Source of the DNA: Mycobacterium ahvazicum
GTDB taxonomy: Bacteria > Actinomycetota > Actinomycetes > Mycobacteriales > Mycobacteriaceae
Assembly: GCF_900176255.2 (NCBI RefSeq)
Contig: NZ_FXEG02000003.1
Coordinates: 434,001-498,000 of the forward strand
DNA length: 64,000 nt
Reading direction: 5' to 3'
Under the pieces are notes generated by a model, which searched no databases, was not told the origin of the DNA, and saw only the letters and a list, made by a program, of their open reading frames with translations. The translations under genes and the position numbers were made by a program. Each line of letters begins with the position of its first letter. Positions within the stretch are counted from its first letter, which is position 1. Of the stretch, positions 30,913 to 40,429 are shown piece after piece.

Positions 30913-32136
30913 ATGAATCCCGCTATACGGTCGCAGCTGCGTGATTCGCTGCGCCGGCAGGCATCGGCACAGCGGTGGAATCAGCTGCTGGCCGAACACG
31001 GCACCCCACTGTTGGTACTCGATCTGCAGCGAGTGGTGACGCAGTACCGACTCCTGAGCACTCACTTGCGCGAATTCGCATTGCATTACGCGGTAAAGGC
31101 ACTGCCGCACCCGGCGGTCGTGACCGCCCTGGCTGATTGTGGCGGCGGCTTTGAGGTTGCGAGCAGCGGCGAAATCGACGTGCTTCGCAGCTTGGGACTG
31201 CCGATGAATCGCTGCATTCACAGTCATCCGATCAAGAAGCCTTCTGACATTGACTACGCCTACCGGGCCGGCATCCGCACGTTCGTCGTAGACAATCCAC
31301 TGGAGGCCCAGAAATTCATTGGCCGGCCGAGCGACATCGAGGTCCTGGTACGGCTGTCGTTCCCCAATCCGTCTGCCAAATACGATCTTTCGAGCAAATT
31401 CGGCGTGACTCCCGGGCAAGCGGAGTTGGTGGTCGAGCAGCTGATGTTCGCTGGAGTCGGATTTGCCGGCTTCAGCTTCCATATCGGTAGCCAGGCGACA
31501 TCGGCCGAGCCGTACCGGGCTGCCGTGCGGGCAACGCTTGAACTTGTCGACCGCATTCGGCGGACATTGGGCGCCGACACCCGGATTATCAACATCGGCG
31601 GCGGGTTTCCGGTCACCTACCGCGAACCCATCCCGTCGATTGATGCGATCTCTTCGGCCGTCGACGACGCGTTCGGAGCACGCCGCTCGGAGTTCATCCT
31701 GCTGGCCGAACCGGGGCGGTTCCTGGTGGGCGACTGCATGACGCTGCTTACCAGTGTCGTCGGCACGTCAGCGCGGGAGGGTCAACTGTGGCACTACCTC
31801 GACGACGGTGTGTACGGAAGCTACTCAAATGTGGCGGCTGACGTCGAACCGCCGATTCTTGCCCTCCGCGAACTCGACGGACACAGATCGATGCCGTACC
31901 AACCCGTCACCCTGGGCGGTCCGACGTGCGACAGCATCGACGTGGTGGCTCGTGACTACCCAATGCCGCAGCTGGCAGTGGGAGACGTGGTCGTCAGCCC
32001 GCTGATGGGTGCTTACACGATGGTCTCGGCATCGAGATTCAACGGCATCCCGGCCACTCCCGTCGTGGTGGCGCGGCAAGGGGCCAATGAGGTCGAACCC
32101 ATTGCGGGCAGCGTCTATTGCCCGGGAAGGCGTTGA
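30913..32136 (+). CDS. Fold-type III PLP decarboxylase (ornithine/DAP decarboxylase family)
   Basis: A 407-residue enzyme. The PLP lysine is K62 in HYAVKALPH, H190 (SFHIGS) stacks on the cofactor, the glycine loop is GGGFP at 229-233 and the phosphate site is EPGR at 266-269. The C-terminal GGPTCDSID carries C339 and D340, as in ornithine decarboxylases rather than lysA-type enzymes. The likely product is a polyamine precursor such as putrescine; arginine or lysine substrates are possible. ATG 30913 is preferred over 30898 because GAGGAG lies 7 nt before it. No other polyamine gene is adjacent. Confidence 0.88.
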   Translation: MNPAIRSQLRDSLRRQASAQRWNQLLAEHGTPLLVLDLQRVVTQYRLLSTHLREFALHYAVKALPHPAVVTALADCGGGFEVASSGEIDVLRSLGLPMNRCIHSHPIKKPSDIDYAYRAGIRTFVVDNPLEAQKFIGRPSDIEVLVRLSFPNPSAKYDLSSKFGVTPGQAELVVEQLMFAGVGFAGFSFHIGSQATSAEPYRAAVRATLELVDRIRRTLGADTRIINIGGGFPVTYREPIPSIDAISSAVDDAFGARRSEFILLAEPGRFLVGDCMTLLTSVVGTSAREGQLWHYLDDGVYGSYSNVAADVEPPILALRELDGHRSMPYQPVTLGGPTCDSIDVVARDYPMPQLAVGDVVVSPLMGAYTMVSASRFNGIPATPVVVARQGANEVEPIAGSVYCPGRR

Positions 32137-32462
32137 CGCCATCACGAGCGCGGCCACCAAGACAGCAACGCACGCCTTGAATGTATTCGTCTGGGCTCAC
32201 GCCACGCTCGCATCATCGCTACCGCAATCGAAAGAGGTTGCAGCACTTAGTGATAACGCCTCATTGGCAGCGCTTCGACGAATCTGCTCGAAGCCGGGAT
32301 CAACGTCGTGTACGCGGTAGCAACCATGGACCGGTTATGGCGAACCTAAAGCTGTTGGACAGCAGTGCTTTACGATCCGCTACCAAAGGCCAGCAGCCCG
32401 CGCGCTGGGTTTCGCGCGACAGGAGTTACGGCACAGCGCTTTTCAAATCTAGTGCCGACGGC
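32137..32462. other. Gene-poor region after the PLP decarboxylase
   Basis: No supported gene on either strand. A plus-strand frame (32181-32738) runs antisense through the FKBP gene and shows no domain. A small GGCGT-N2-ACGCC hairpin spans the decarboxylase stop at 32129-32140, too weak to call as a terminator. I see nothing else. Confidence 0.5.
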
Positions 32463-33026
32463 TCAGCCGGCGGCGGAAAGAATCTTGATCGCGAAGATCA
32501 GCGAATCGCCCGGCCGGATGCCCGCGCTGGGCTGGCCTTCCGGATAACCATCCGCGGGGACCATCGCTACGGCGACCGTGGAACCGACCTTCTGACCGGC
32601 GATGGCCTTCTGAAAGCCGGGCACCACGCCGGTAAGCGGGAAGTCGACCGGGGCACCCCGGTCGAAGCTGCTGTCGAACACGGACCCGTCGCGTCCGTTG
32701 ACCCCCATGTAGCAGACGGACACCTTGGCAGTCGGTGACACCACGGGCCCGTCTGCGACATGCAGCGCGTGTACCTGCGTCTGGTTCACGCTGAACGGCG
32801 CCGTGACGGTCACCCGGGGTGCGGTCGTATCCGTGGGTCCAACGACGGCGATGCTGCCGGTGGTCCCTGACAGCGTCCAGTCGGGTGTGCCACCTGCCGG
32901 TGGCGCCGCGGTGGGGCACGAGGCCGCCGCGATTGCCGTTCCCGATCCAGCGAACATCGGAACGACTGCCGCGCAGGCCGCGAACACGATCGAGGAGTAC
33001 ACCCGGAGAGACTTCACCGGCGTCAC
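32463..33026 (-). CDS. Secreted FKBP-type peptidyl-prolyl cis-trans isomerase
   Basis: A 187-residue protein from GTG 33026. A signal peptide (KSLRVYSSIVFAACAAVVP) ends near AIAAAS. The FKBP domain follows with YMGVNGRDGSVFDSSFDRG, VVPGFQKAIAGQKVGS and the closing DSLIFAIKIL. Most ligand-pocket aromatics of FKBP12-type enzymes are recognisable. It would assist folding of exported proteins outside the membrane. The mature N-terminal 60 residues are a Pro/Thr-rich beta segment without a known domain. Confidence 0.88.
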   Translation of the reverse strand: MTPVKSLRVYSSIVFAACAAVVPMFAGSGTAIAAASCPTAAPPAGGTPDWTLSGTTGSIAVVGPTDTTAPRVTVTAPFSVNQTQVHALHVADGPVVSPTAKVSVCYMGVNGRDGSVFDSSFDRGAPVDFPLTGVVPGFQKAIAGQKVGSTVAVAMVPADGYPEGQPSAGIRPGDSLIFAIKILSAAG

Positions 33027-33219
33027 GCTACAGCTACGTGCTTTCCCGACATCGCCGGACCCGCGGTGCACCGCTCTGCCCGACGCGGTTGCCGGCCCCC
33101 TTCGTCGGGTGGTTGCCATTTGACGAGTCACTGCGCGGGCAATTCGCTATTCTCCATATCTGCGCTGCTTTGCACGCACTGGCGCCCTTGCTTACGGGAA
33201 AAGAACGGAAGGGAAGCAA

Positions 33220-33576
33220 ATGCCTTCACCTCGCTGGCTTGCTGGACTCGCGATCCCCATGATGGCTGGCGCTGCAATGGTGACGAGCGCGGCGACTGCC
33301 AATGCCGTTACCCCACAAGACGAGGCGTACCTCAATCAGTTGCGCGCCGTGGGCCTGACGTGGCCGCCGCAGACGGAAGAGGCACTCATCGGGGAGGCGC
33401 ACCTCATCTGCTACGACCTCACCTGGGGTTGGACGCCACAACAGATTGCCGATGAAGTACACGCACACTTGGACAAGCGCAGCGTGACGCTGCCGGATGT
33501 CGGAACGATGGTCAACGCCGCACACTCGGTGTACTGCCCCGGCAATGTGTGCGACGCCCCGTCGCTTTGCACCTGA
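33220..33576 (+). CDS. Secreted DUF732 protein
   Basis: A 118-residue mycobacterial DUF732 protein. A signal peptide ends in ATANA, followed by the DUF732 pattern DEAYLNQLRAVGL, a conserved Cys in HLICYDL, and GWTPQQIADEVHAHL. A C-terminal Cys pair is in YCPGNVCDAPSLC. The function of the family is unknown. ATG 33220 follows GAAGGGAAGC. Confidence 0.9.
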   Translation: MPSPRWLAGLAIPMMAGAAMVTSAATANAVTPQDEAYLNQLRAVGLTWPPQTEEALIGEAHLICYDLTWGWTPQQIADEVHAHLDKRSVTLPDVGTMVNAAHSVYCPGNVCDAPSLCT

Positions 33577-33609
33577 CCAGCTGAACGGGCCCACGATCGT
33601 TCGCGGTCA

Positions 33610-34431
33610 TCACACGATCGGCCGCCACGCACCGAGGACAGCGGATCGGTACCAGCCCTGCCGATTTCGAATCTGGACTCCGATCACGTTCTGGGCACTC
33701 ACACGGCTGTCGATGATGTGTTGGTCGTCGATGTAAATGACCACGTGGGAGGCTTGACTCTCAGTTCCATTGGGATGCAGATAAATTAGGTCTCCCGGCA
33801 CAAAGCTGCCATCTTTGGGGATACGAGTGCCCATCGGGCCCGCCTTGCCGTCGTATTGCTGGTGGACATCGCCGTTGAACTTGATGCCCAAACCGTAGTT
33901 GTAGACCCACGCAGTGAAATTGGAACAGTCCAAGCCTCGCCCGGGGCTCCAGGCAATCTCATTCGGGCTGTCGGTGTCCGGATTCTCCTCGGCAGCACCG
34001 GCATGGGTCGAGGCCGGCGGGTCCCAGCCGGGAATGTGATGGTGGCGGTATTGCAGCCCCAGCGCATTGTCGGGGGCGTAGATGTAGCGCATCGCCGTAG
34101 CCAGGATCCGTTCCCGCTTCCACGTGCCGGCATCACAACCCGCCCCCGACGGGATGGACGGCGGCGGCAACGCGTCCGCTGCCGGTCCCCAGCCCTGATT
34201 CAAGTAATGGCCCTCGGCACCCGTGCGGTACCAGTCCGACGTCGGAACAGGGCTTTGCGGCAGCGCGTCACGGCTACCGAAATCCGCCGTCAACGAGTCT
34301 CGGGTGCACGAGAAAGGGTAGGCCTCAGCGGTATCGCCCCGCGAGATTCCGGCCGGGGCGCCGGCGAGAACCGAACCGGCTACGCAGACGGCGAACAGCA
34401 TCGGGATAGGAAGCTTCATTCGACGGGTCAA
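33610..34431 (-). CDS. Secreted NlpC/P60-family hydrolase
   Basis: A 273-residue protein with a signal peptide ending near ISRGD. The NlpC/P60 catalytic domain lies in the C-terminal half: nucleophile Cys in GRGLDCSNFTAWVYNY and His in ASHVVIYID, with the PGDLIYLHP strand between them. It probably cuts peptidoglycan stem peptides or a related amide. The N-terminal half is unique to mycobacteria. ATG 34419 is an alternative start. It is convergent with the DUF732 gene, 33 bp apart. Confidence 0.85.
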   Translation of the reverse strand: MTRRMKLPIPMLFAVCVAGSVLAGAPAGISRGDTAEAYPFSCTRDSLTADFGSRDALPQSPVPTSDWYRTGAEGHYLNQGWGPAADALPPPSIPSGAGCDAGTWKRERILATAMRYIYAPDNALGLQYRHHHIPGWDPPASTHAGAAEENPDTDSPNEIAWSPGRGLDCSNFTAWVYNYGLGIKFNGDVHQQYDGKAGPMGTRIPKDGSFVPGDLIYLHPNGTESQASHVVIYIDDQHIIDSRVSAQNVIGVQIRNRQGWYRSAVLGAWRPIV

Positions 34432-34586
34432 CGGACTCCCTGCTCAGTCAAATGATCGGCGCTGACGAAGCAATATTAGGAGGGCACAACGGATGAGCAC
34501 CCGCTTCCCGCCGCCTCAGGACGACGGGTTGACCTCTATACCGGGGCGCGGTTCGATGATGAATACACCGCGAGGGGAGACCCGAA

Positions 34587-34907
34587 TTGAGGACGTGCGT
34601 TCGCCATCTCGCTGCCGTCGTCATGCTGACGCTGGCCACCATCGCAACCACGACGGTCGTGGCGCCGGCGGTGAGTTCGGCCGATTGCGCCGACGGGCAG
34701 TGGTGGGACCCGACGGGCAAGGTCTGCCGGCCGCTCGGTGTCGGGCCGCAACCGTTGGCATGTGACGCGGGCCAGTGGTGGGATCCGACGGCCAACATCT
34801 GCCGGCCACTCGGCGTGGGCCCACAAGCGCTGGCGTGCGACAACGGCTGGTGGTGGGATCCGGGAGCCAACGTGTGCCGTCCGCCGGTGGTACCGCCGCC
34901 GGGCTGA
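34587..34907 (+). CDS. Small secreted protein with three Cys/WWDP repeats
   Basis: A 106-residue protein with a signal peptide (residues 1-32, ending SSAD). The mature protein is almost wholly three tandem units of 25 residues with the pattern C-D-x-G-x-W-W-D-P-x4-C-R-P. Cys pairs are at 34/47, 59/72 and 84/97, spaced 13 residues, so three internal disulfides are likely. It ends in a Pro-rich tail. TTG 34587 is used because GAGGGGAGA precedes it at good spacing. The function is unknown; compact Cys/Trp repeats suggest binding to a wall polymer, which is inference. Confidence 0.82.
   Translation: MRTCVRHLAAVVMLTLATIATTTVVAPAVSSADCADGQWWDPTGKVCRPLGVGPQPLACDAGQWWDPTANICRPLGVGPQALACDNGWWWDPGANVCRPPVVPPPG
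34686..34907 (+). repeat. Three tandem 75-bp units within the WWDP gene
   Basis: Units begin at about 34686, 34761 and 34836. The first two are close to identical at the protein level (CRPLGVGPQxLA), and the third has diverged at its end. Recent internal duplication is likely. Confidence 0.8.
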
Positions 34908-35091
34908 TACTCGCAGGCGAGGGGGCGACTAATGCAACGGAAACAATGCCGAGCTCAGGCAGTGTTTAATTCCGAATAGCCAATTTGCGAAGCGAATGCC
35001 CCGGAAATACCTGATCAGGCGATAACGATCCAGCCGTCAAAATAATCTGCGAGGATATTGAGCTTCAACGCCGCGGGGCAGAGGGGGCGCG

Positions 35092-37365
35092 TTGTCGTTT
35101 CAGGGTCGTCGCCTGCAGTTGGGGCTATCTGCCGTCGTGATCGCTGCGGCGGTGTTCAACGCGCTCGCGCTGTGGGGACCGGCTTCGGCGCAACGGGTGC
35201 AGTTTGTCCTCGAAGCAGCCCTGTGTGCTGGCGCTTTGTTCGTCGGGCTCGTCGTTGTGGCCCGGGCGTCCGGCCTGTCGCGATGGTGGCGAGTATCGCT
35301 GCTGTCAGCGATCGCCACCTTTCTGGCTGCCGAGTCTCTCGCGCATCTGGTCGGCGGCACCCACCCCGGCGGAGCCGCGCCAGCGCCTGCCGTCGTCGGG
35401 TACTTTGTGGCCGGTCTCTTGTTCTGCGTGGCGATGCTGCTCCTCGTGCGCGCGGGCCGTAATTGCGACGTCCCCACCTCAGCGCGCGGCTGGTCGGCGG
35501 TCATCACGACCGTCCTCGACGGACTGGTGAGCACGCTGGCGTTTTGCCACCTGGTGTACGTCGCCCGCCTGGGCGCGATGGACGGCGCTGCGCTGCCGCG
35601 GTCAACGAACACCGGGGTCGTCTGGGGGATCGCCGGTGTCGAGCTGATCACGGTGGTGGGCGCGGTTCTCCTCGCGATGTGGTATCCGCCGTACCGGCCG
35701 GGCCGGGCGAACTACATGCTGCTTGCGGCCGCGGTGATTACCCTCGCCTCCTCGGACAGGTTGCTCGCCTATCTTCAAAGCGTCGGTGTCACCACGCTCA
35801 ATCTGTGGGTCGGCATCGGATTCGTCCTGGCCCCGCTGTTCATCGTGTGGAGCTTGCTCGTACTACCTCCAAGGCCCCGCCCGCACGACGACGAACAGGC
35901 CACGAACTGGGCGCGGCTCACCCTGCCCTATGTGGGCTTCATGGGCAGCACCGCTCTGCTCACCTTTCAAGTCCTGGTCGGACGGGGAATCGACGCGCTT
36001 TTCGCCAGCACCTATTTGGCGATGGCGTTGCTCGTCGCGACCCGCTACGTGGTGGCGATGCAGGTGCAGCGGATGCTGACCGCACAGCTTGTTGACGCCA
36101 AACGCCGGCTGGCCTATCAGGCTCACCACGACGCGCTGACCGGGCTACCCAATCGATTGCTGCTGGCCGAGCGGCTGGATGAAGCGATCCGCGATGGACC
36201 GTTCGTCTTGATCTTCGTCGACATCGATGACTTCAAAGAAGTCAATGACCGTTTCGGGCACGCGGCCGGCGACGAGTTGCTGCGTGCGATCAGCGCGCGC
36301 CTACAGAGTTGCCTCGGCCGTCCCGACACGCTGGCCCGCATCGGGGGAGACGAGTTCGCCATCCTCACTGCCAGCGCTGTCGACACACCGGAGATGATCG
36401 CCGACCAGCTCCGGGTCGCTCTTCGAAGTCCGTTCTCAGTGCATGGGACTTCGGTGCGGGTGCGAGCAAGCATGGGCCTGGTCCGCCCCGGATACGACGA
36501 GGGTGCGTTGACCTCCGACGATCTGCTCAGGCAAGCCGACATCTCGATGTACACCGGAAAGCGGCTCGGCAAGGACACGGCCGTGGTGTACCGCCCGGCG
36601 TTCACCGTTTCAGAGGACTTTACGACAGCGCTGCGACAAGCGAATGGCTCTGTGCCGCAAGGCTTTCAGCTCAAGTATCAACCCCTGGTGGCCCTCCCCG
36701 ACGGCACGCCGGTCGCGGTGGAGGCACTTGCCCGGTGGACGGCACCGAGTGGAATACAAATTCCTCCCCAAACTTTCGTCTCGCTGGCCGAAGCCAATGG
36801 CATGGGGGCACAACTCGACGCACTGGTGCTCGATCAGGCCTGCGCGCAGATCCAAGCGGCAGGCCTCGAGTTGGACGTTCACGTCAACATCGGGGCCGCG
36901 CGGCTCGGCAGCGTCGACTTCGAACGTGCCATCAGCCGGATTCTCGCGCGGCATGGTCTATCGCCGCATCGACTCATCCTGGAGATCACCGAGACGGTCC
37001 CCATCGTTGATCTCGCCGCCGGAGCCGCCGCTATCAGGCGTTTGAACGAACTGGGCATCGGCGTGGCGTTGGACGATTTCGGCACCGGTTACAACTCGCT
37101 GACCTACCTGCATGAACTGCCCGTGCAAATCGTCAAGCTCGACCGTGGACTCGCGGCCGGCGTCGGTCCGGAACGAAACCTCACGCTCTACCGGTCGGTC
37201 ATCGGCCTGTGCGAAGCACTGGGGCTCAAGGTAATCGCCGAAGGGATCGAAACCCCCGAGCAGGCGGATACGGTATTCATGGCCGGATGCGGATTGGCAC
37301 AAGGCTATTTGTTCGGGGCCCCATCCGGGCTAACCGATCTCGCCATCACTTCCACGAGACACTGA
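35092..37365 (+). CDS. Membrane GGDEF-EAL c-di-GMP enzyme
   Basis: A 757-residue protein. About ten transmembrane helices fill residues 10-325. The GGDEF domain follows (HHDALTGLPNR near 345, GGDEF at 418-422), then an EAL domain (E544-A-L546). All EAL catalytic elements are visible: VEALARW, VNIG, EITET, DDFGTGYNS, VKLD, AEGIET and QGYLFG. The I-site position reads GRPD rather than RxxD, so product inhibition is probably lost. It may both make and degrade c-di-GMP. TTG 35092 follows GAGGGGG. The next gene, 157 bp downstream, is a second c-di-GMP enzyme. Confidence 0.93.
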   Translation: MSFQGRRLQLGLSAVVIAAAVFNALALWGPASAQRVQFVLEAALCAGALFVGLVVVARASGLSRWWRVSLLSAIATFLAAESLAHLVGGTHPGGAAPAPAVVGYFVAGLLFCVAMLLLVRAGRNCDVPTSARGWSAVITTVLDGLVSTLAFCHLVYVARLGAMDGAALPRSTNTGVVWGIAGVELITVVGAVLLAMWYPPYRPGRANYMLLAAAVITLASSDRLLAYLQSVGVTTLNLWVGIGFVLAPLFIVWSLLVLPPRPRPHDDEQATNWARLTLPYVGFMGSTALLTFQVLVGRGIDALFASTYLAMALLVATRYVVAMQVQRMLTAQLVDAKRRLAYQAHHDALTGLPNRLLLAERLDEAIRDGPFVLIFVDIDDFKEVNDRFGHAAGDELLRAISARLQSCLGRPDTLARIGGDEFAILTASAVDTPEMIADQLRVALRSPFSVHGTSVRVRASMGLVRPGYDEGALTSDDLLRQADISMYTGKRLGKDTAVVYRPAFTVSEDFTTALRQANGSVPQGFQLKYQPLVALPDGTPVAVEALARWTAPSGIQIPPQTFVSLAEANGMGAQLDALVLDQACAQIQAAGLELDVHVNIGAARLGSVDFERAISRILARHGLSPHRLILEITETVPIVDLAAGAAAIRRLNELGIGVALDDFGTGYNSLTYLHELPVQIVKLDRGLAAGVGPERNLTLYRSVIGLCEALGLKVIAEGIETPEQADTVFMAGCGLAQGYLFGAPSGLTDLAITSTRH

Positions 37366-37522
37366 ATACCGTTGCTGCACAACAGTAACGCCGAGTGTCT
37401 GGGCACATCTGCTGCGACATGGGTAGTGGAATCTACCGAGGGCATTTTCAGCTGGACCCTCGATTAATCGCTCTGCGCCAATAGGACTCAATCACGCACG
37501 CGAATCCACCCGATCACACCGT

Positions 37523-39694
37523 ATGCCGGATTACCATGTCGCTATGGGGGCCAACGGCCAGGGTGCGCACCCAACAAGCGTCGAACCAGCAAATTCCGAG
37601 GCGTTGGTTCAAACCCTGCTGGGCCTGTTGCGGCGCCGGCTGGGTCTCGACACGGCGTGGATAGCGTCGTTCCACCAGGGCATGCAAGTAGTCGAGTTGG
37701 TCGACGGCGACACCCCAGCCTTGAGTCTCACGCCGGGAGACCGATCGTCGTTGTCTGGGTCGTATGGCGTGCGGGTTATCGATGGGCGGCTGCCCGCCGT
37801 CATCCCGGACACGTCGGCCGATCGAACCGCTTCCGTCCTGCCCAGAACACGCGAAATGGGTTTGGGTGCTTATGTAGGCATCCCCTTACACGGCCCGGGC
37901 GGCTCCACCGTCGGGATGGTGTGTGCGGTGAGCCAGCACCCTAAACCGCACCTGGCTCACATCGACCTACAAATCGTCAACAAGATGGCCGACCTGATCG
38001 GCGCCCTGCTGGAATTGCCGGCGGATACGACGAATGTCCGTGCCGAACAGCGCGAAGGGATCCGCCGCGTGGTCGCCGAGCGTGACTTCGAGGTCATCTT
38101 CCAAGCGGTGCACGATGTGTCGACCGGCGAAGTGGTCGGCGTCGAAGCGCTCGCGCGCTTCCCGTGCGAACCCTTTCGCCCCGATCTCGTCTTCGGCCAA
38201 GCAGCGCTGTTGGGCTTGGACATCGAGTTGGAGACCGCGGTCATCGCGCGTGTCTTGTCGCTGCTGCCGCAGCTTCCCGAAGACGTGTTCGTCGCGGTGA
38301 ACATCTCTCCATCGGCGGTGCTGCTGACTCCCTGGCCCGAGCTGCTCGCCGAGGTCGACCCGTCACGTCTGGTCCTGGAAATCACCGAGCATGATGCGGT
38401 CGAGAATTACGACGCTCTCGACGACGTGCTCGAAGAATGCCGGGCACGCGGTATGCGGGTGGCGGTCGACGACGTGGGCGCCGGGTTCTCCTCGTTTTCT
38501 CACGTATTGGAGTTGGCACCAGAATTCATCAAGATCGATCAGTCCATCACGCGCAACATTGATGCCGACGACGCCCGGCGCAGGCTGGCTCAATCCATCG
38601 CGGAATTGGCGGCGCAGATCGGCGCGACCGTAATCGCCGAAGGGGTGGAAACCCAGGGCGAACTGGACGCGGCCAGTGCGGCCGGCATCCTCTGGGCGCA
38701 GGGTTACCACCTCAGCAGGCCCCAGTCCCACTCTCACGGTTTTGCGGCCTGCTCTGCCGTCGCCGAACCGGTCGACCAGCCCTTCGCTGTTCTCGACCTG
38801 CTAGGGGAACGACGGTTCGAGCTGGCGCTGACGCATTCACCGATCGGCATGGCCATTGTCGGCCTCGACGGCTCGTTCCAGCGCACCAACCGGGCACTGC
38901 GAACGATGCTCGGCTACAGCCGAAACGCCCTGGCAGACCTGACCTTCCAGGAAATCACGCATCCCGAGGACCTGGATGCCGACCTGGCTCTGCTCGCTGA
39001 GTGCCTCGCGGGCCGCCGCCGCAGTTACCGCATAGACAAGCGCTACGTCGCCGCCGACGGACGCATCGTGTGGTGCGACCTCACCGCCGTGCTCGTGCAA
39101 GGCCATCGAAACCAGCCTCGCTGCTTCGTCTCACAAATCCTCGACGTCACCGCGGATCGCATGCGAGAGGCCGAGTTGGCCCGCCAAGCCACCACCGACA
39201 CCCTCACGAAGATCGCCAACCGCTCGGCTGCTTGGAGTCAGCTCGAGCAGCTCGACGCGGCGGACGCGGGCTACGGCATTCTGTTCTGCGACATCGAGCA
39301 ATTCAAGTCCGTCAACGACCGACGCGGCCACCGAGCCGGCGACGAACTGCTGATCGAGGTCGCCGATCGGCTACTCTCGGCCGTCGCGGATGATGATCTG
39401 GTCGCCCGCTGGGGTGGCGACGAATTCCTGGTTATCACCAACGCCATTGACGATCGCGCGCTCACGCGCCTCACCAACCGAATAACAGACCGGGTGCAAA
39501 GGACACCGATTACGCTCGCCGACGGCACCGCGATCTCTGTCGTTCTGACGATCGGCTCCGCCGCACACAGACCGGGAGATGGCCGATCCATAGATGCCGT
39601 CCTCGAGCGCGCCGATCAGGTCATGTACGAGCAGCGGCGCCGCCGAATCGGCGGCTTTCAGCTCCCCGCCGGTCAACCCGGCGCGCGCTCTTAG
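37523..39694 (+). CDS. GAF-EAL-PAS-GGDEF c-di-GMP enzyme
   Basis: A 723-residue soluble protein with an unusual domain order. GAF is at about residues 25-165. EAL is at about 180-405 with EAL at 208-210, VNIS, EITEH, DDVGAGFSS, IKIDQ and AEGVET. PAS is at about 430-550 (LTHSPIGMAIVGLDG), and GGDEF is at about 560-710 with GGDEF at 631-635. Both active sites look intact. The GGDEF domain lacks an I-site (ADDD in place of RxxD). In most dual enzymes GGDEF precedes EAL; here they are reversed and split by PAS. It may respond to two ligands. ATG 37544 is an alternative start. Confidence 0.93.
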   Translation: MPDYHVAMGANGQGAHPTSVEPANSEALVQTLLGLLRRRLGLDTAWIASFHQGMQVVELVDGDTPALSLTPGDRSSLSGSYGVRVIDGRLPAVIPDTSADRTASVLPRTREMGLGAYVGIPLHGPGGSTVGMVCAVSQHPKPHLAHIDLQIVNKMADLIGALLELPADTTNVRAEQREGIRRVVAERDFEVIFQAVHDVSTGEVVGVEALARFPCEPFRPDLVFGQAALLGLDIELETAVIARVLSLLPQLPEDVFVAVNISPSAVLLTPWPELLAEVDPSRLVLEITEHDAVENYDALDDVLEECRARGMRVAVDDVGAGFSSFSHVLELAPEFIKIDQSITRNIDADDARRRLAQSIAELAAQIGATVIAEGVETQGELDAASAAGILWAQGYHLSRPQSHSHGFAACSAVAEPVDQPFAVLDLLGERRFELALTHSPIGMAIVGLDGSFQRTNRALRTMLGYSRNALADLTFQEITHPEDLDADLALLAECLAGRRRSYRIDKRYVAADGRIVWCDLTAVLVQGHRNQPRCFVSQILDVTADRMREAELARQATTDTLTKIANRSAAWSQLEQLDAADAGYGILFCDIEQFKSVNDRRGHRAGDELLIEVADRLLSAVADDDLVARWGGDEFLVITNAIDDRALTRLTNRITDRVQRTPITLADGTAISVVLTIGSAAHRPGDGRSIDAVLERADQVMYEQRRRRIGGFQLPAGQPGARS

Positions 39695-39776
39695 CGGTGT
39701 AATCCTGCTGCGGGACAGCATCTTTAGCGGCGATAACCCGAAGCAGCTTCGGCCGCCAGGGCGGAAACCTACGGCG

Positions 39777-39917
39777 GTGGACACCACTCGGCGCATCGTC
39801 ACCGGAATACTGGCCGTCGGTAACAGTCCGCTCGCCATCGCCGTCGATCCGACGACGCATTTTGCCTACGTCACCAGCGACCTCAACCATGGCTCGTTGA
39901 CGGTAATCGAATGCTGA
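39777..39917 (+). pseudogene. Remnant of a YVTN/NHL-type beta-propeller gene
   Basis: A 46-codon stretch before TGA 39915-39917 reads VDTTRRIVTGILAVG, then NSPLAIAVDPTTHFAYVTS and GSLTVIE. This is one blade of a YVTN-family beta-propeller repeat, normally found in proteins of several hundred residues. No start codon with SD or upstream blades are present, because the GGDEF gene occupies the preceding sequence. It is a truncated relic. Confidence 0.7.
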
Positions 39918-39942
39918 CGCGGGAGTCGCGGCTCAGCCTCCG

Positions 39943-40257
39943 TCAGGTGTCAGGCGTGATCTCAACCGGATGCTCGCTCAAGGGTTCAATGACGATTCCC
40001 ACGTTTTTCATCAGCTCGATTGAGCGGTTGGTTTCCAACACCGTCTTTACATCACCCTCGAGGATCAGGTACCCGGCTCGATTCGTTCGGTCGTAGAACG
40101 CCTTCATCGCATCCACACTGCGAAAAACGGGCATGAACCAAACGCCGTCGCGTTCCAGCAAGAACGGCTTTTGTTTGCCGTCCTTGGTATCACCAAACGG
40201 AGTGGAGTAATAGACCTTGGCGTCAGCGGGAAGCTTCTTCCTTCTGAATAGGCCCAC
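39943..40257 (-). CDS. Small SseB-like protein of unknown function
   Basis: A 104-residue cytosolic protein beginning MGLFRRKKLP. The segments VWFMPVFRSVDAMKAF and GIVIEPLSEHPVEI resemble the SseB N-terminal family, which has no settled function. There is no signal or membrane segment. The ATG 40257 is followed by a basic start. Assignment to SseB is by pattern and may be wrong; the gene itself looks real from codon usage. Confidence 0.7.
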   Translation of the reverse strand: MGLFRRKKLPADAKVYYSTPFGDTKDGKQKPFLLERDGVWFMPVFRSVDAMKAFYDRTNRAGYLILEGDVKTVLETNRSIELMKNVGIVIEPLSEHPVEITPDT

Positions 40258-40429
40258 CGAAACTCCTTTGCGCCGGCCGCCATTGGCGGTAGCGGTCTAG
40301 TGCGCCTGCCGGCCCGGAAGTTCTATGGTGCCAGATCGACGGCGCGGGCGGCATTGTAAGTTCGTTCGGGGCTACGAATCCGCGATCGCGCAGTCAGGTT
40401 CGGCTATTGAGGCTATTGAGAGGAAAACC

